From NCBI GenBank assembly GCA_905215725.1, contig CAJMRD010000006.1:1-35937 (forward strand): 35,937 nucleotides of DNA, given 5' to 3'. Shown one piece after another: positions 16,306 to 24,384 of the stretch. The notes below the pieces were generated by a model, which ran no database searches, had not been told where the DNA came from, and worked only from the letters and a program-made list of their open reading frames with translations. The position numbers were made by a program, and so were the translations under genes. Positions within the stretch are counted from its first letter, which is position 1. Each line of letters opens with the position of its first letter. Source of the stretch: an uncultured bacterium (GTDB lineage: Bacteria; Actinomycetota; Coriobacteriia; Coriobacteriales; Coriobacteriaceae).

Positions 16306-16941
16306 TTGGACAGCTATTTTACTCTGCAATCGAATAATGAGGCTACGGGCGAGTTTGTGGACCGCAAGAGCCGGTTTATTGCCCAGCTGGTCCATATTGA
16401 GTCCGAGGATGAGGCGAATGCCTTTATCGAGATGGTTCGCAAGCGTCATTACGACGCTCGACACAATGTTCCCGCGTGGATTTTGGTCGATGGACGCGAA
16501 CGCCAGAGCGATGACGGTGAGCCGAGCCGCACGAGCGGTATGCCGACGCTCGAGGTGCTGCGCGGCGCGGGGCTCAAAAATGTTTGCTGCGTGGTGACGC
16601 GCTATTTTGGTGGCACGCTGTTGGGGCCTGGTGGCTTGGTACGCGCCTATACCGCGGCGACGCAGGCGGCGGTGGCCGCGGCTCAGGAGGCCGGGCAGAT
16701 CGTTGAGATGACGAGCGTCGTGCCGGTTGACGTGCATGTGGCCTATCCGCAGTACGAGCAGGTGCTTCGTTTGGCGCAGGATTCGGGTGCCAAGGTTTCG
16801 GATACCGATTACGCGGATGCCGTGACGATTCACTTGGTGTTCAAAGCGGGGGAGCAGGAGCCGTTTTGCGCTAAGATGCGCGAGCTTATGGCGGGGCGCG
16901 AGGAGATTGAGGTCGGCGCTTCCGAATTTGACGAGTTCTAA
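16306..16941 (+). CDS. yigZ: YigZ/IMPACT family protein
   Basis: A 211-residue cytosolic protein of the IMPACT/YigZ family, whose yeast relative acts in translational control. The bacterial role is unsettled. The N-terminal domain shows the family pattern: EFVDRKSRFIAQL, KRHYDARHNVPAWIL, DDGEPSRTSGMPTLEVL and the signature VTRYFGGTLLGPGGLVRAYT. The C-terminal part matches the ferredoxin-like DUF1949 domain. The start is TTG 16306, five bases after GAGGGG. A second TTG at 16303 is too close to that site. It has its own terminator and converges with the next gene. Confidence 0.9.
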   Translation: MDSYFTLQSNNEATGEFVDRKSRFIAQLVHIESEDEANAFIEMVRKRHYDARHNVPAWILVDGRERQSDDGEPSRTSGMPTLEVLRGAGLKNVCCVVTRYFGGTLLGPGGLVRAYTAATQAAVAAAQEAGQIVEMTSVVPVDVHVAYPQYEQVLRLAQDSGAKVSDTDYADAVTIHLVFKAGEQEPFCAKMRELMAGREEIEVGASEFDEF

Positions 16942-16944
16942 CGG

Positions 16945-16995
16945 CGACGGCCGGCGTGCTTTTGGAGGGATCCCAAGCGCGCCGGCCGTCGTTTT
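16945..16995 (+). terminator. terminator of yigZ
   Basis: A 15-bp stem, 16945-16959 with 16977-16991, perfect except for one G-U pair, followed by TTTTATG. The 17-nt loop itself contains GGGATCCC. It lies between convergent genes and starts three bases after the yigZ stop. Confidence 0.88.
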
Positions 16996-17008
16996 ATGTT
17001 GCTGCCGT

Positions 17009-17455
17009 TTACTCGGCGAGCTGCTTTAGCACATCGCAGGCGATCTCGACGGCATCGTCGATGCAGCCGGGACAGCTGCGGAGCGGGCCTTTATCCGATC
17101 CGATGCCCTTGAGCGTGCCGCAGACGGTCGTCGTGTTCTTCTCGCCAAAACGCTTGGCGATTTCGCGCGACAGCTTGTAGGTCTGGCCCTTGGTCTTAGG
17201 GTTTTCCATGCCGTCGCTCATTACAAAGCCCATGATGGCCACGGCGCCCGAGATGGCGCCGCAAGTTTCGGTCATGCCGCCCATGCCGGCGCCAAAGCCC
17301 TCGGTGAGGGTAAAGGCGACCTGGGGGTCGAGCCCGACGGCGGGCGCGAGCGTGCAGGCGACGGCCTGGGCGCAGTTAAAGCCACGGGCGTGGTATTCGG
17401 CAGCTTGAGCCTGACAGGCGGTGATGTCGAGCTGGGCCGTATCGATTTGCTTCAT
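17009..17455 (-). CDS. C_GCAxxG_C_C family protein
   Basis: A 148-residue member of the C_GCAxxG_C_C family, named for its conserved cysteines. They occur in anaerobes and are thought to be redox or metal-binding proteins. The function is not established. The pattern is complete: GFNCAQAV (Cys28), GFGAGMGGMTETCGAISGA (Cys65), VCGTL (Cys112) and CPGC (Cys128, Cys131). There is no signal peptide. The ATG at 17455 has AAGGAG six bases upstream. A 28-residue longer start near 17539 would place a strong hairpin inside the coding sequence and exceed family length. Confidence 0.88.
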   Translation of the reverse strand: MKQIDTAQLDITACQAQAAEYHARGFNCAQAVACTLAPAVGLDPQVAFTLTEGFGAGMGGMTETCGAISGAVAIMGFVMSDGMENPKTKGQTYKLSREIAKRFGEKNTTTVCGTLKGIGSDKGPLRSCPGCIDDAVEIACDVLKQLAE

Positions 17456-17468
17456 CGTTGTCTCCTTG

Positions 17469-17500
17469 GTCACGGTGTACCCGCCTATGGTACCCGTGAC
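17469..17500 (-). promoter_or_regulatory. stem-loop next to the ribosome site of the C_GCAxxG gene
   Basis: In the transcript (minus strand) GTCACGGGTACC pairs with GGTACACCGTGAC with a single bulged base, giving a 12-bp stem. Its 3' arm ends within a few bases of the AAGGAG ribosome site. Such a position suits control of translation or mRNA stability. Confidence 0.55.
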
Positions 17501-17618
17501 GGGGCATGTAATCATCGAGAGCTTCATGTATGCCTCGTTTTTATCTATCGAGCAAATGCCCAAGGCTTGAGATAAATACCCCTGAGCAATTTGTCCCATA
17601 ACCTACCTTTGGGATGGG

Positions 17619-17647
17619 TTGAGAGGGGTGCAGGGTAGCGGTATCGT
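17619..17647 (+). promoter_or_regulatory. promoter of the O-acetylhomoserine sulfhydrylase gene
   Basis: TTGAGA (17619-17624), a 17-base spacer and TATCGT (17642-17647), ending 39 bases before the start codon. Slightly upstream, TTTGTCCCA (17590-17598) repeats a half-site seen at 5443. No SAM riboswitch or T-box features are visible. Confidence 0.5.
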
Positions 17648-17686
17648 GAACCGAATAAAACTAAAACCCAGGCAAGGGAGCTAGAT

Positions 17687-18970
17687 ATGAGCGAGCAGAC
17701 CATCGGTACTACATGTGTTCAGGGCGGCTATCACCCGGGAGATGCCGAGCCGCGCCAGGTGCCCATCTACCAGTCCACCACGTGGAAGTACGACACGTCC
17801 GAGCACATGGGCAAGCTGTTTGACCTGGAGGAGTCGGGCTACTTCTACAGCCGTCTGCAGAACCCCACGTGCGATCTGGTTGCCGCCAAGATCTGCGAGA
17901 TGGAGGGCGGCACCGCTGCGATGCTCACGAGCTCGGGCATGGCTGCGAATTTCCTCGCGATCTTTAACGTGGCCGGTGCCGGCGATCATGTGGTCGCAAG
18001 CTCTGCCATTTACGGCGGCACCTACAACCTGCTCGCCCATACTATGGAGCGCATGGGTCTGACCTGCACGTTTGTTGCTCCCGACTGCACCGACGAGGAG
18101 CTCGAGGCAGCCTTCCAGCCCAACACAAAGCTCGTCTTTGGCGAGACGATTGCCAACCCCGCCCTTGCCGTGCTCGATATTGAGCGCTTTGCCAAGGCCG
18201 CGCACGACCACGGCGTACCGCTGATGGTCGACAACACCTTCCCGACGCCCGTGATGTGCCGTCCCTTTGAGTGGGGCGCCGACATCGTCACGCACTCCAC
18301 CACTAAGTACATGGATGGCCATGCGGCCTACCTGGGCGGCGTGATCGTCGATCACGGCCAGTTTGACTGGATGGCCCATGCGGACAAGTTCCCGGGTCTC
18401 ACCACGCCCGACGAGAGCTACCACGGCGTGACCTATGCCGAGAAGTTCGGTCGCGAGGGCGCCTTTATTACCAAGGCCACCGCGCAGCTCATGCGCGACC
18501 TCGGCCCCATGCAGAACCCGCAGGCGGCATTCTTCCTGAACAGCTCGCTCGAGAGCCTTCATGTGCGCATGCCGCGTCATTGCGAGAACGGCCTGGCTGT
18601 TGCCAAGTTCCTGCAGAGCCATCCCAAGGTGCGCTTCGTGAGCTATCCGGGCCTGGAGGGCGACAAGTACTATGACTTGGCTCAGAAGTACATGCCCAAC
18701 GGCACCTGCGGTGTCGTGAGCTTTGGCTTTAACGGTGGTCGCGCGGCGGCCGAGACCTTTATGAAGAGCCTCAAGCTCGCCCAGATCGCCACGCATGTGG
18801 CCGACGCCCGCACCTGCTGCCTGCATCCTGCTAACGCTACGCATCGCCAGATGAACGATGAGGAACTCATTGCCTGTGGCATCTCCGCCGACATGGTGCG
18901 CCTATCGTGCGGCCTCGAGGACACGGCCGATCTGATTGCCGACCTTGAGCAGGCACTCGAGCAGTGCTAG
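17687..18970 (+). CDS. metY: O-acetylhomoserine sulfhydrylase (Cys/Met metabolism PLP enzyme)
   Basis: A 427-residue PLP enzyme of the Cys/Met metabolism family. The best match is O-acetylhomoserine aminocarboxypropyltransferase, which makes homocysteine (or methionine) from O-acetylhomoserine and sulfide. Key parts: VPIYQSTTWKYDTSEHM, YSRLQNPT, the MLTSSGMAANFL and IYGGTYNLL phosphate/cofactor loops, VDNTFPTPVMCRPFEWGADI, and THSTTKYMDGH with the PLP-binding Lys207. Methionine gamma-lyase and cystathionine gamma-synthase share the fold, but the HVADARTCCLHPANATHRQM region is of the sulfhydrylase type. AGGGAG precedes ATG 17687. The cysteine desulfidase nearby could supply sulfide. Confidence 0.87.
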   Translation: MSEQTIGTTCVQGGYHPGDAEPRQVPIYQSTTWKYDTSEHMGKLFDLEESGYFYSRLQNPTCDLVAAKICEMEGGTAAMLTSSGMAANFLAIFNVAGAGDHVVASSAIYGGTYNLLAHTMERMGLTCTFVAPDCTDEELEAAFQPNTKLVFGETIANPALAVLDIERFAKAAHDHGVPLMVDNTFPTPVMCRPFEWGADIVTHSTTKYMDGHAAYLGGVIVDHGQFDWMAHADKFPGLTTPDESYHGVTYAEKFGREGAFITKATAQLMRDLGPMQNPQAAFFLNSSLESLHVRMPRHCENGLAVAKFLQSHPKVRFVSYPGLEGDKYYDLAQKYMPNGTCGVVSFGFNGGRAAAETFMKSLKLAQIATHVADARTCCLHPANATHRQMNDEELIACGISADMVRLSCGLEDTADLIADLEQALEQC

Positions 18971-19038
18971 GCTAGTGTCCGCATAAGGCGCCGATGCTGG
19001 CAGAAAGCTTCGGCGACCTTTCGTTCCGATTCCGTAGG

Positions 19039-19085
19039 CGGGATCCCAATCGCGATTGTTTGCAGGCGATTGGGGTCCCGTTTTT
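19039..19085 (+). terminator. terminator of metY
   Basis: CGGGATCCCAATCGC (19039-19053) pairs with GCGATTGGGGTCCCG (19066-19080) with one G-U pair, followed by five Us. Confidence 0.93.
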
Positions 19086-19111
19086 GCGTTGCGCCACTCG
19101 AAAGGATGGAT

Positions 19112-20416
19112 ATGGAGAAAACCGCAGAGCAGCTGCGCCGCGAGCACATTGCCCTTGAGGGCGACACCCATGGCAAGAACAAATGGGCGATTCTGTTTAC
19201 CGTGCTCATCATGACGTTTATGGTGTGTCTGGATTCGACCGTCGTGACCGTGGCGCTGCCCGTGATGCAAAAGGAGCTGGGCGTGGGCCTCGACCGCATT
19301 CAGCTGGTAAGCTCGGTGTATCTGCTTGCGACTTGCGTGGCTATGTTGCCGTTTGGCCGTCTGGGCGACGTGCGCGGCAAGGTGAATGTGTTCCAGTTGG
19401 GCGTCATCGTCTTTTCGGTCGGTTCGCTGCTGTGCGGCCTTTCGGCCTCGCTCGAGGTTCTTATCCTGGCACGCATTGTTCAGGGCATCGGTTGCGCGGC
19501 GGCCATGGCTAACAACATGGGTATCATCACCGAGTCGTTTCCGGCGCGCGAACGAGGCCGTGCCATGGGTATTCTCGCGACCTTTGTGGCCCTCGGCATG
19601 ATGTGTGGCCCCGTGCTCGGCGGCATGCTGGTGGCAAGTTTTCCCTGGGAGAGCATCTTCCTCATCAACCTGCCCATTGGCGTCATCTCGTTTATCGTGG
19701 GGCTCTACACGTTGCCGCATGTTAAGCCGGAGGCCGGCGACCGTCCCATGTCCCTTGCCGAGGCCGCTCGTCGCTGCTTTGCAAATTCGGCCTTTACCAT
19801 CAACCTTGCCTGCATGCTCATCGTGTTCGTTGGTATTGGCGCATCCGAGTTTATCCTGCCGTTCTATTTTCAGGACGCCCACGGCTTTGGTTCCGACATT
19901 TCCGGATTGCTGTTTTTGGCGCTGCCGATGGTGAATGCCTTTATCGGCCCGCTTTCGGGTGCGGTTTCGGACCGTGTTGGCTGCGAGGGTCCCACGGCGG
20001 TCGGCCTGGGCGTGTACGTGTGCGGGCTCTTTGCGGTAAGTACGCTCGACGAGCACTCTTCCATCCCTGTGATTGTGTGCTGTGCCGCGTTTATGTCGTG
20101 CGGTACGTCGATTTTCCAGAGCCCCAACAACTCGCTGTATATGGGCTCGGCTCCGCGCGAAGCGCTCGGCTTTGCGGGCAGCCTGGGTAGTTTGGCACGC
20201 TACGCCGGCATGGCGCTCGGCATTACGGCGGCGTCGAATATCCTGTATGGGCAGATGAGCGTGGCAATGGGCGAGGCCGTGACCAGTTTTGTTACAGGTC
20301 GTCCGGACGTATTCCTATTCGGCTTTCGCTCGGTGTTCTACGTACTCATGGCTGTGGCCGCCGTGGGCTTTGCGCTTGCCATGGTGCGTTTGGTGAAGAT
20401 GCGCGCCCGCCATTAG
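19112..20416 (+). CDS. MFS drug-efflux-type transporter (DHA2-like)
   Basis: A 434-residue inner-membrane proton-driven exporter of the major facilitator superfamily. After a charged 28-residue cytosolic N-terminus, TM1 carries the DHA motif CLDSTVVTVALPVMQKELG. The loop after TM2 has GRLGDVRGK (motif A), TM4 has ARIVQGIGCAAAMANNMGII (motif B), and TM5 has FVALGMMCGPVLGGML (motif C, the antiporter motif). It then runs through about 12 segments to a basic end KMRARH. The substrate is unknown. The start is ATG 19112, with AAAGGA five bases upstream. An ATG at 19106 overlaps that site. It follows the metY terminator, so it is probably its own unit, although the gap is short. Confidence 0.9.
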   Translation: MEKTAEQLRREHIALEGDTHGKNKWAILFTVLIMTFMVCLDSTVVTVALPVMQKELGVGLDRIQLVSSVYLLATCVAMLPFGRLGDVRGKVNVFQLGVIVFSVGSLLCGLSASLEVLILARIVQGIGCAAAMANNMGIITESFPARERGRAMGILATFVALGMMCGPVLGGMLVASFPWESIFLINLPIGVISFIVGLYTLPHVKPEAGDRPMSLAEAARRCFANSAFTINLACMLIVFVGIGASEFILPFYFQDAHGFGSDISGLLFLALPMVNAFIGPLSGAVSDRVGCEGPTAVGLGVYVCGLFAVSTLDEHSSIPVIVCCAAFMSCGTSIFQSPNNSLYMGSAPREALGFAGSLGSLARYAGMALGITAASNILYGQMSVAMGEAVTSFVTGRPDVFLFGFRSVFYVLMAVAAVGFALAMVRLVKMRARH

Positions 20417-20509
20417 CATGTTGGGAGGCTGTCTGCCACGATTCGCGCCGTCCCAAAAAGACTGGTTTGTGGTGCGATGTGGCTTGTGGGGCGGGCGGGG
20501 GTCGGTCCG

Positions 20510-20518
20510 TGGTAGACT
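20510..20518 (+). promoter_or_regulatory. possible extended -10 for xpt
   Basis: TGGTAGACT is an extended -10 box 56 bases before the xpt start. There is no obvious -35. The leader is too short for a purine riboswitch and shows none of its conserved loops. Confidence 0.45.
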
Positions 20519-20573
20519 ATCGAACAACGTTTATTAATCGCGCGGTATCGTTGCCGCGAGAAGGGGTTGCGCC

Positions 20574-21152
20574 ATGCAGGAGCTTGAGGATCGTATTCGC
20601 CATGACGGCATCGTAAAGGCCGGTAACGTCCTTAAGGTTGATGCCTTCCTCAACCACCAGTGCGATGTTGAGCTGTTCGACCACATGGGCGCCGAATGGG
20701 CCCGTCTGTTCGAGGGTGTCGAGATCAACAAGATCCTGACGATTGAGGCTTCGGGTATTGGTATGGCCTGCATCGCAGCTCAGCATTTTGGCGGCGTGCC
20801 GGTGGTCTTTGCAAAGAAGGCCCAGTCCATCAACCTTGACGGCGAGCAGTATGCCACGACCATCTATTCCTTTACCAAGCAGAAGGAGTACCCGGTCATT
20901 GTCGGCAAGCGCTTTCTGTCCGAGGGCGATAAGGTCCTGATTATCGACGACTTCCTGGCCAACGGCTGCGCGCTTGAGGGCCTTATTAAGATCTGCGAGG
21001 CTGCGGGCGCCGAAGTTGCCGGCATTGGCATCGCCGTTGAGAAGGGCTTCCAGGGCGGCGGCGATAAGCTCCGTAAGCGCGGCTTCCGCGTTGAGAGCTT
21101 GGCCCGTATCGCCGATATGGACTGCGAGAACGGCGAGATCACCTTCGCCTAA
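20574..21152 (+). CDS. xpt: xanthine phosphoribosyltransferase
   Basis: A 192-residue purine-salvage enzyme making XMP from xanthine and PRPP, of the Gram-positive Xpt type. The PRPP-binding signature is VLIIDDFLANGCALEGL (about residues 121-137). The N-terminal VDAFLNHQCDVELFDHMG and TIEASGIGMA are typical of Xpt. PVVFAKKAQSINL provides the base-binding side. Length is standard. The start is ATG 20574 with GAAGGGG upstream. No xanthine permease follows, although the two are often paired. Confidence 0.95.
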   Translation: MQELEDRIRHDGIVKAGNVLKVDAFLNHQCDVELFDHMGAEWARLFEGVEINKILTIEASGIGMACIAAQHFGGVPVVFAKKAQSINLDGEQYATTIYSFTKQKEYPVIVGKRFLSEGDKVLIIDDFLANGCALEGLIKICEAAGAEVAGIGIAVEKGFQGGGDKLRKRGFRVESLARIADMDCENGEITFA

Positions 21153-21179
21153 GCGCGCAACACAAGCGATTGGTATGCG

Positions 21180-21215
21180 ATGTGACAAAGGGACTGTCCC
21201 TTTGTCACATTTTTT
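21180..21215. terminator. 15-bp perfect palindrome with U-run after xpt
   Basis: Arms of 15 bases (21180-21194 and 21196-21210) pair perfectly around a single central base. The core is GGGACTGTCCC flanked by GACAAA/TTTGTC. A run of Ts (21210-21215) follows, so it can end xpt transcripts. The next gene's ribosome site begins seven bases later. This core recurs in the hairpin at 21627 and, partly, at 5421. Confidence 0.85.
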
Positions 21216-21235
21216 GTATGAGGGGAGGTGCTGAT

Positions 21236-21616
21236 ATGGACGAGAACAAGATGGAATGGCGCGAGTATGCGCGCTATGCCGAGATGTCGGTCGAGGAGTT
21301 GGCGCGCGATTGCGAGGTGCAGGTGTTTCGCGCGACGGGTCCGGGCGGACAGGGCGTGAACACGACGGACTCGGCGGTACGCATGAAACATATCCCTTCG
21401 GGGATTGTCGTGACGGCGCGTGAGAGCCGCAGCCAGTTTCAGAATCGCGCGAGCTGTCTGCGTAAGCTGCGCGCTGAGCTTGAGCGTCGCGGGCGTCCAC
21501 CGCGCCGACGCGTAAAGACCAAGGTGCCTCAGCGCTCTCGCCAGCGCAGGCTCAATGACAAGCACTTCAACGCCATTAAAAAGGCCAACCGTCGTAAGCC
21601 GGGCGGGGAGGAATGA
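21236..21616 (+). CDS. stand-alone release-factor-like (GGQ) protein
   Basis: A 126-residue protein with the peptidyl-tRNA hydrolysing domain of class I release factors. It has ATGPGGQGVNTTDSAVRMKHIPSG, with the catalytic GGQ at residues 37-39, followed by the conserved VTARESRSQFQNR and a very basic tail (RRRVKTKVPQRSRQRR and KKANRRK). It has no codon-recognition domain. This organisation is that of ribosome-rescue hydrolases such as ArfB, or of RF-like PrfH relatives. The basic tail would enter the empty mRNA channel. The start is ATG 21236, with GGGGAGG seven bases upstream. Which rescue family it belongs to needs alignment. Confidence 0.85.
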   Translation: MDENKMEWREYARYAEMSVEELARDCEVQVFRATGPGGQGVNTTDSAVRMKHIPSGIVVTARESRSQFQNRASCLRKLRAELERRGRPPRRRVKTKVPQRSRQRRLNDKHFNAIKKANRRKPGGEE

Positions 21617-21626
21617 TCTTCTCAAT

Positions 21627-21695
21627 AAGTTGCGGTGAAATAGGGACTGTTTTGCGGCTTTAGCTGCATAAACAGTCCCTATTTCACCGCAACTT
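21627..21695. repeat. 26-bp perfect inverted repeat between convergent genes
   Basis: Bases 21627-21652 and 21670-21695 are exact complements. The 17-nt loop folds further (TGCGGCT with AGCTGCA, one G-U pair), so nearly all 69 bases are paired. The arms contain TAGGGACTGTTT/AAACAGTCCCTA, related to the GGGACTGTCCC core at 21180. It lies 10 bases after the GGQ gene and 8 bases before the end of the lipid kinase gene, so it may stop transcription from both sides. There is no U-run. Confidence 0.9.
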
Positions 21696-21703
21696 AGGTG
21701 GGG

Positions 21704-22666
21704 TTAGCGGGTGGGGTGCCAGACGTGGAGAGCGCCGCTGAGGACGTCGACCTCGATGCGCGAGGCGACAACGGGCTCGCCGTCGGCCTGGATGGGGTAT
21801 TCGGGCTCCTCAAAGGTGAGCTCGGCATGGCGGCAGCGGCGCATGCGAACCGGTGGCAGCTTGGTATGGTGGCCATCTTTGGCCGAAAGGAACATGGGAA
21901 GCGCGACCGCGCGCGGAACGGGGCCGCAGGCGTAGCAGACGTCGAAAATACCGTCACAGGGGTCGGCGTCGGGACAGATGCGATAGCCCGAGCCATAGGT
22001 AGGACCCAGCTGAATCGCCATGATGATCGCCCTCACGCGCTCGGCGGGCGCCCCGTCAAAGCTGACTGCCATGGGGTAGTTGCGATAGCGCAGACCAAAC
22101 TGCTCAAGTCCCGAGAGGGTGTAGAGCGGCGCGCCCGTCAAGCCGGTCTTTTTGCGCAGCTCGGTGGTGCCAAGGCCGATGCCGGCATCGATGCCGATCG
22201 AAAGCGTCTGGTCGTAGTATTCAACGGTAGCCTCGCCGCTGCCGCTCGCAGGGCTCCAAGAGCGAATGCGCCCGATGTCCTGACGCTGCAGCTCGCAGGT
22301 GAGCAGCGCGCCAAAATCCTTGCCGGAGAAATCGTCGATGCCGAGCGTCTGGGCAAAATCGTTGCCGGAGCCCACGGGCAGAACGGCAAGAGCGGGGCGG
22401 GCGTCCTCCTTTTGCGTCATAAGCCCGTTGACGACCTCGTGGATCACGCCGTCGCCGCCAAGGGCGATAACGGTGCGATAGCCCTGGGCCTGTGCGGCCA
22501 GCTCCTTGGCGTGTCCCATGCGCTCGGTCAGCACCAGGTCAAACTGGGATGCGCGCGCGGTCATATCCAAAAAGCGTTGCAGGCGCTCGGCAACTTCGTG
22601 CGCCGCACCCGATTGGGCTGCTGGGTTGGCGATGATGAGCGTGCGGCCAAAATCAGTTGCGTGCAT
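21704..22666 (-). CDS. diacylglycerol kinase family lipid kinase (YegS/BmrU type)
   Basis: A 320-residue soluble or peripheral lipid kinase. The catalytic domain shows LIIANPAAQSG at the start, the nucleotide-binding ALGGDGVIHEVVNGL (GGDG at residues 70-73) and LPVGSGNDFA (97-104). The C-terminal beta domain has the usual SIGIDAGIG and ADGEPV-like QADGEPV end. It probably phosphorylates diacylglycerol to phosphatidate for phospholipid or lipoglycan recycling. The exact lipid is unknown. I start at ATG 22666 (GGGAG eight bases upstream). A longer frame adds 24 residues unlike the family. The gene lies 87 bases after the ClC gene on the same strand. Confidence 0.9.
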   Translation of the reverse strand: MHATDFGRTLIIANPAAQSGAAHEVAERLQRFLDMTARASQFDLVLTERMGHAKELAAQAQGYRTVIALGGDGVIHEVVNGLMTQKEDARPALAVLPVGSGNDFAQTLGIDDFSGKDFGALLTCELQRQDIGRIRSWSPASGSGEATVEYYDQTLSIGIDAGIGLGTTELRKKTGLTGAPLYTLSGLEQFGLRYRNYPMAVSFDGAPAERVRAIIMAIQLGPTYGSGYRICPDADPCDGIFDVCYACGPVPRAVALPMFLSAKDGHHTKLPPVRMRRCRHAELTFEEPEYPIQADGEPVVASRIEVDVLSGALHVWHPTR

Positions 22667-22753
22667 GGGGCGACTCCCGGCGTATGACGTGACGGTGCGG
22701 TCGCGCTCAGGTCGAATTGCCCCCGATTGTGGCTGCACGGCGAATACTAACGT

Positions 22754-24175
22754 CTACTCTATCAGGTCGTTGTGGCGCTCGATAGCATCCGCTACCGTAC
22801 CGCCCTCATCCACAATAAGCGAACGGCGCTTGGGTGAGATGATGCGCTGAGCGGGGTATACGCCGCGGTGTCCGCCGGTTAGGTAGCTGATAAAGGCCAC
22901 GATGACAAAGAACCCGGCGGCCGTGCCGTGGAACAGGTCGATGGCCATCATGCAGGTGGTGATGGGCACGTTGAGGCCGGCACAGAACACGCCGAGCATG
23001 CCCAGCGCCGCCAGAAAGCTGGGGTCGATTCCGACGAGGCAACCGATCCAGCCGCCGAGCGCCGCACCGATGCCAAACAGGGGCGTGACCTCGCCGCCTT
23101 GGAAGCCGGCGCCCAGGGTCAGCGCTGTGACGACCAACTTGATGGCTGCGTCCGCCAGGGTGGTGTTGCCGGCAAAACCGGCGCCGGAAAGCCACGTGGA
23201 AAGGCCGGCGTAGTCCCAGGCGTCGAGGAGGCCATAGGCGGACAAAACCACGAGTGCGCCTATAAGTGCGCGAACGAGGTAATTGGTGATAAAGCGACCG
23301 TACAGGCTCTTGACGGTTCGAACCGACCAGGCAAAGAGGCGTGCCGTCAGACCGAAGATGATGGCGCTGATAACAACGATGACAACCGTCCGTGGTGTCA
23401 TGTTGGGAACGCTGGCGATTACATTCGCTTCGTATTCGGTACCCAGGGCGATTGATGTAAAGTACCCGGTAAACGAGGCGACCAGGCAGTAGATGCCCGC
23501 AGTGTAGTCGATCTTGCCGATAAAGCACATCTCCATGCCAAAGAAAGCTCCGGCAAGGGGCGAACCGAATACGGCGCCAAAGGCCGACGAGATGCCGGCG
23601 AGCATGAGGTCGTGGTGGTCATGCTTTTTGAGGTGGGCGAGGCTCGAGATGTTGCTGGCGATGGTGCCGCCAATCTGCACAGCGGCCCCCTCGCGACCGG
23701 CCGATCCGCCCGTTAGGTGCGTGAGCGTGGAGCAGACGAAGGTGAGGACGGCCATGCGCATGTGGATGAGGCGTGTGCCCAGAGCGGAGTCGATGACCAG
23801 GTTGTTGCCGCGCTTGGCGGCAAGACCGTGGTTTTTGTACACCCATGCGGTGGCAACGCCCACAACGGGAAGCAGCGCGTAGACCCACACATGGTGCTCG
23901 CGATAATCGGTCGCGATATTCAGCGAGGCCAAAAACGCCCATGCGGAAACGCCCATGGCGAGCGAGACGATGACGACGAGTGCGAGCAACTTGGCGCTCG
24001 CGAGTAGGTTGCGGGCGTTGCGGCGCGTGTCGGCAGCCAAGAGATGCTCAGAGCGGGTGAGCTGATGCCTGCCTGCCGTGATGACGTCGTTCAGGGAGAA
24101 AAAGCCGCCGTCGTCGAGCGGCTGGGGATGGTCTTGCGCCTTGTTTGCGCTTTCAGGTTTGTCGTTATGAGTCAT
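22754..24175 (-). CDS. ClC-family chloride (or fluoride) channel/antiporter
   Basis: A 473-residue inner-membrane ClC protein. A 60-residue polar N-terminus precedes about ten hydrophobic segments. The ion-path motifs can be seen: GGSAGREGAAVQIGG, with the gating Glu162 (GREGx), and GAGFQGGEVTPLFGIGAALG, the equivalent of GxFxP. There are no CBS domains. The selectivity loop departs from the classical GSGIP, so the ion carried (chloride, proton-coupled or fluoride) is uncertain. The start is ATG 24175, with AGAGGAA upstream. It diverges from moeA across 209 bases. Confidence 0.9.
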   Translation of the reverse strand: MTHNDKPESANKAQDHPQPLDDGGFFSLNDVITAGRHQLTRSEHLLAADTRRNARNLLASAKLLALVVIVSLAMGVSAWAFLASLNIATDYREHHVWVYALLPVVGVATAWVYKNHGLAAKRGNNLVIDSALGTRLIHMRMAVLTFVCSTLTHLTGGSAGREGAAVQIGGTIASNISSLAHLKKHDHHDLMLAGISSAFGAVFGSPLAGAFFGMEMCFIGKIDYTAGIYCLVASFTGYFTSIALGTEYEANVIASVPNMTPRTVVIVVISAIIFGLTARLFAWSVRTVKSLYGRFITNYLVRALIGALVVLSAYGLLDAWDYAGLSTWLSGAGFAGNTTLADAAIKLVVTALTLGAGFQGGEVTPLFGIGAALGGWIGCLVGIDPSFLAALGMLGVFCAGLNVPITTCMMAIDLFHGTAAGFFVIVAFISYLTGGHRGVYPAQRIISPKRRSLIVDEGGTVADAIERHNDLIE

Positions 24176-24204
24176 ACGTTCCTCTTTTAGGTTGCAACGC
24201 AAGC

Positions 24205-24210
24205 ATTATA
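24205..24210 (-). promoter_or_regulatory. -10 box of the ClC gene
   Basis: A perfect TATAAT on the minus strand (24210-24205), 30 bases before the start codon. No good -35 is visible at 16-18 bases. Confidence 0.5.
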
Positions 24211-24321
24211 AAACGCGGTAAACGCGACGAGCCGGTGGGCTGGTTTCCATTCTGTTTCGCGGCCTGCAACCGACAGGTGTATTTGCGGGTACAGGCCGAG
24301 TCGCGGTCGTGCGTCGGGGAT

Positions 24322-24327
24322 TATACT
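24322..24327 (+). promoter_or_regulatory. -10 box of moeA
   Basis: TATACT, 57 bases before the moeA start, in a GATTATACTGAG context. The -35 is not recognisable, which may mean an activator is used. Confidence 0.45.
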
Positions 24328-24384
24328 GAGACAAGCATAAAGAATCGGCGCCCCTGTTGTGCGCCGTGGCATTAAGAGGTGCAT

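Noticed and set aside
20417..20573. Purine riboswitch before xpt
   Set aside because: The leader after the likely -10 is only about 50 nt, and the conserved loop sequences are absent.
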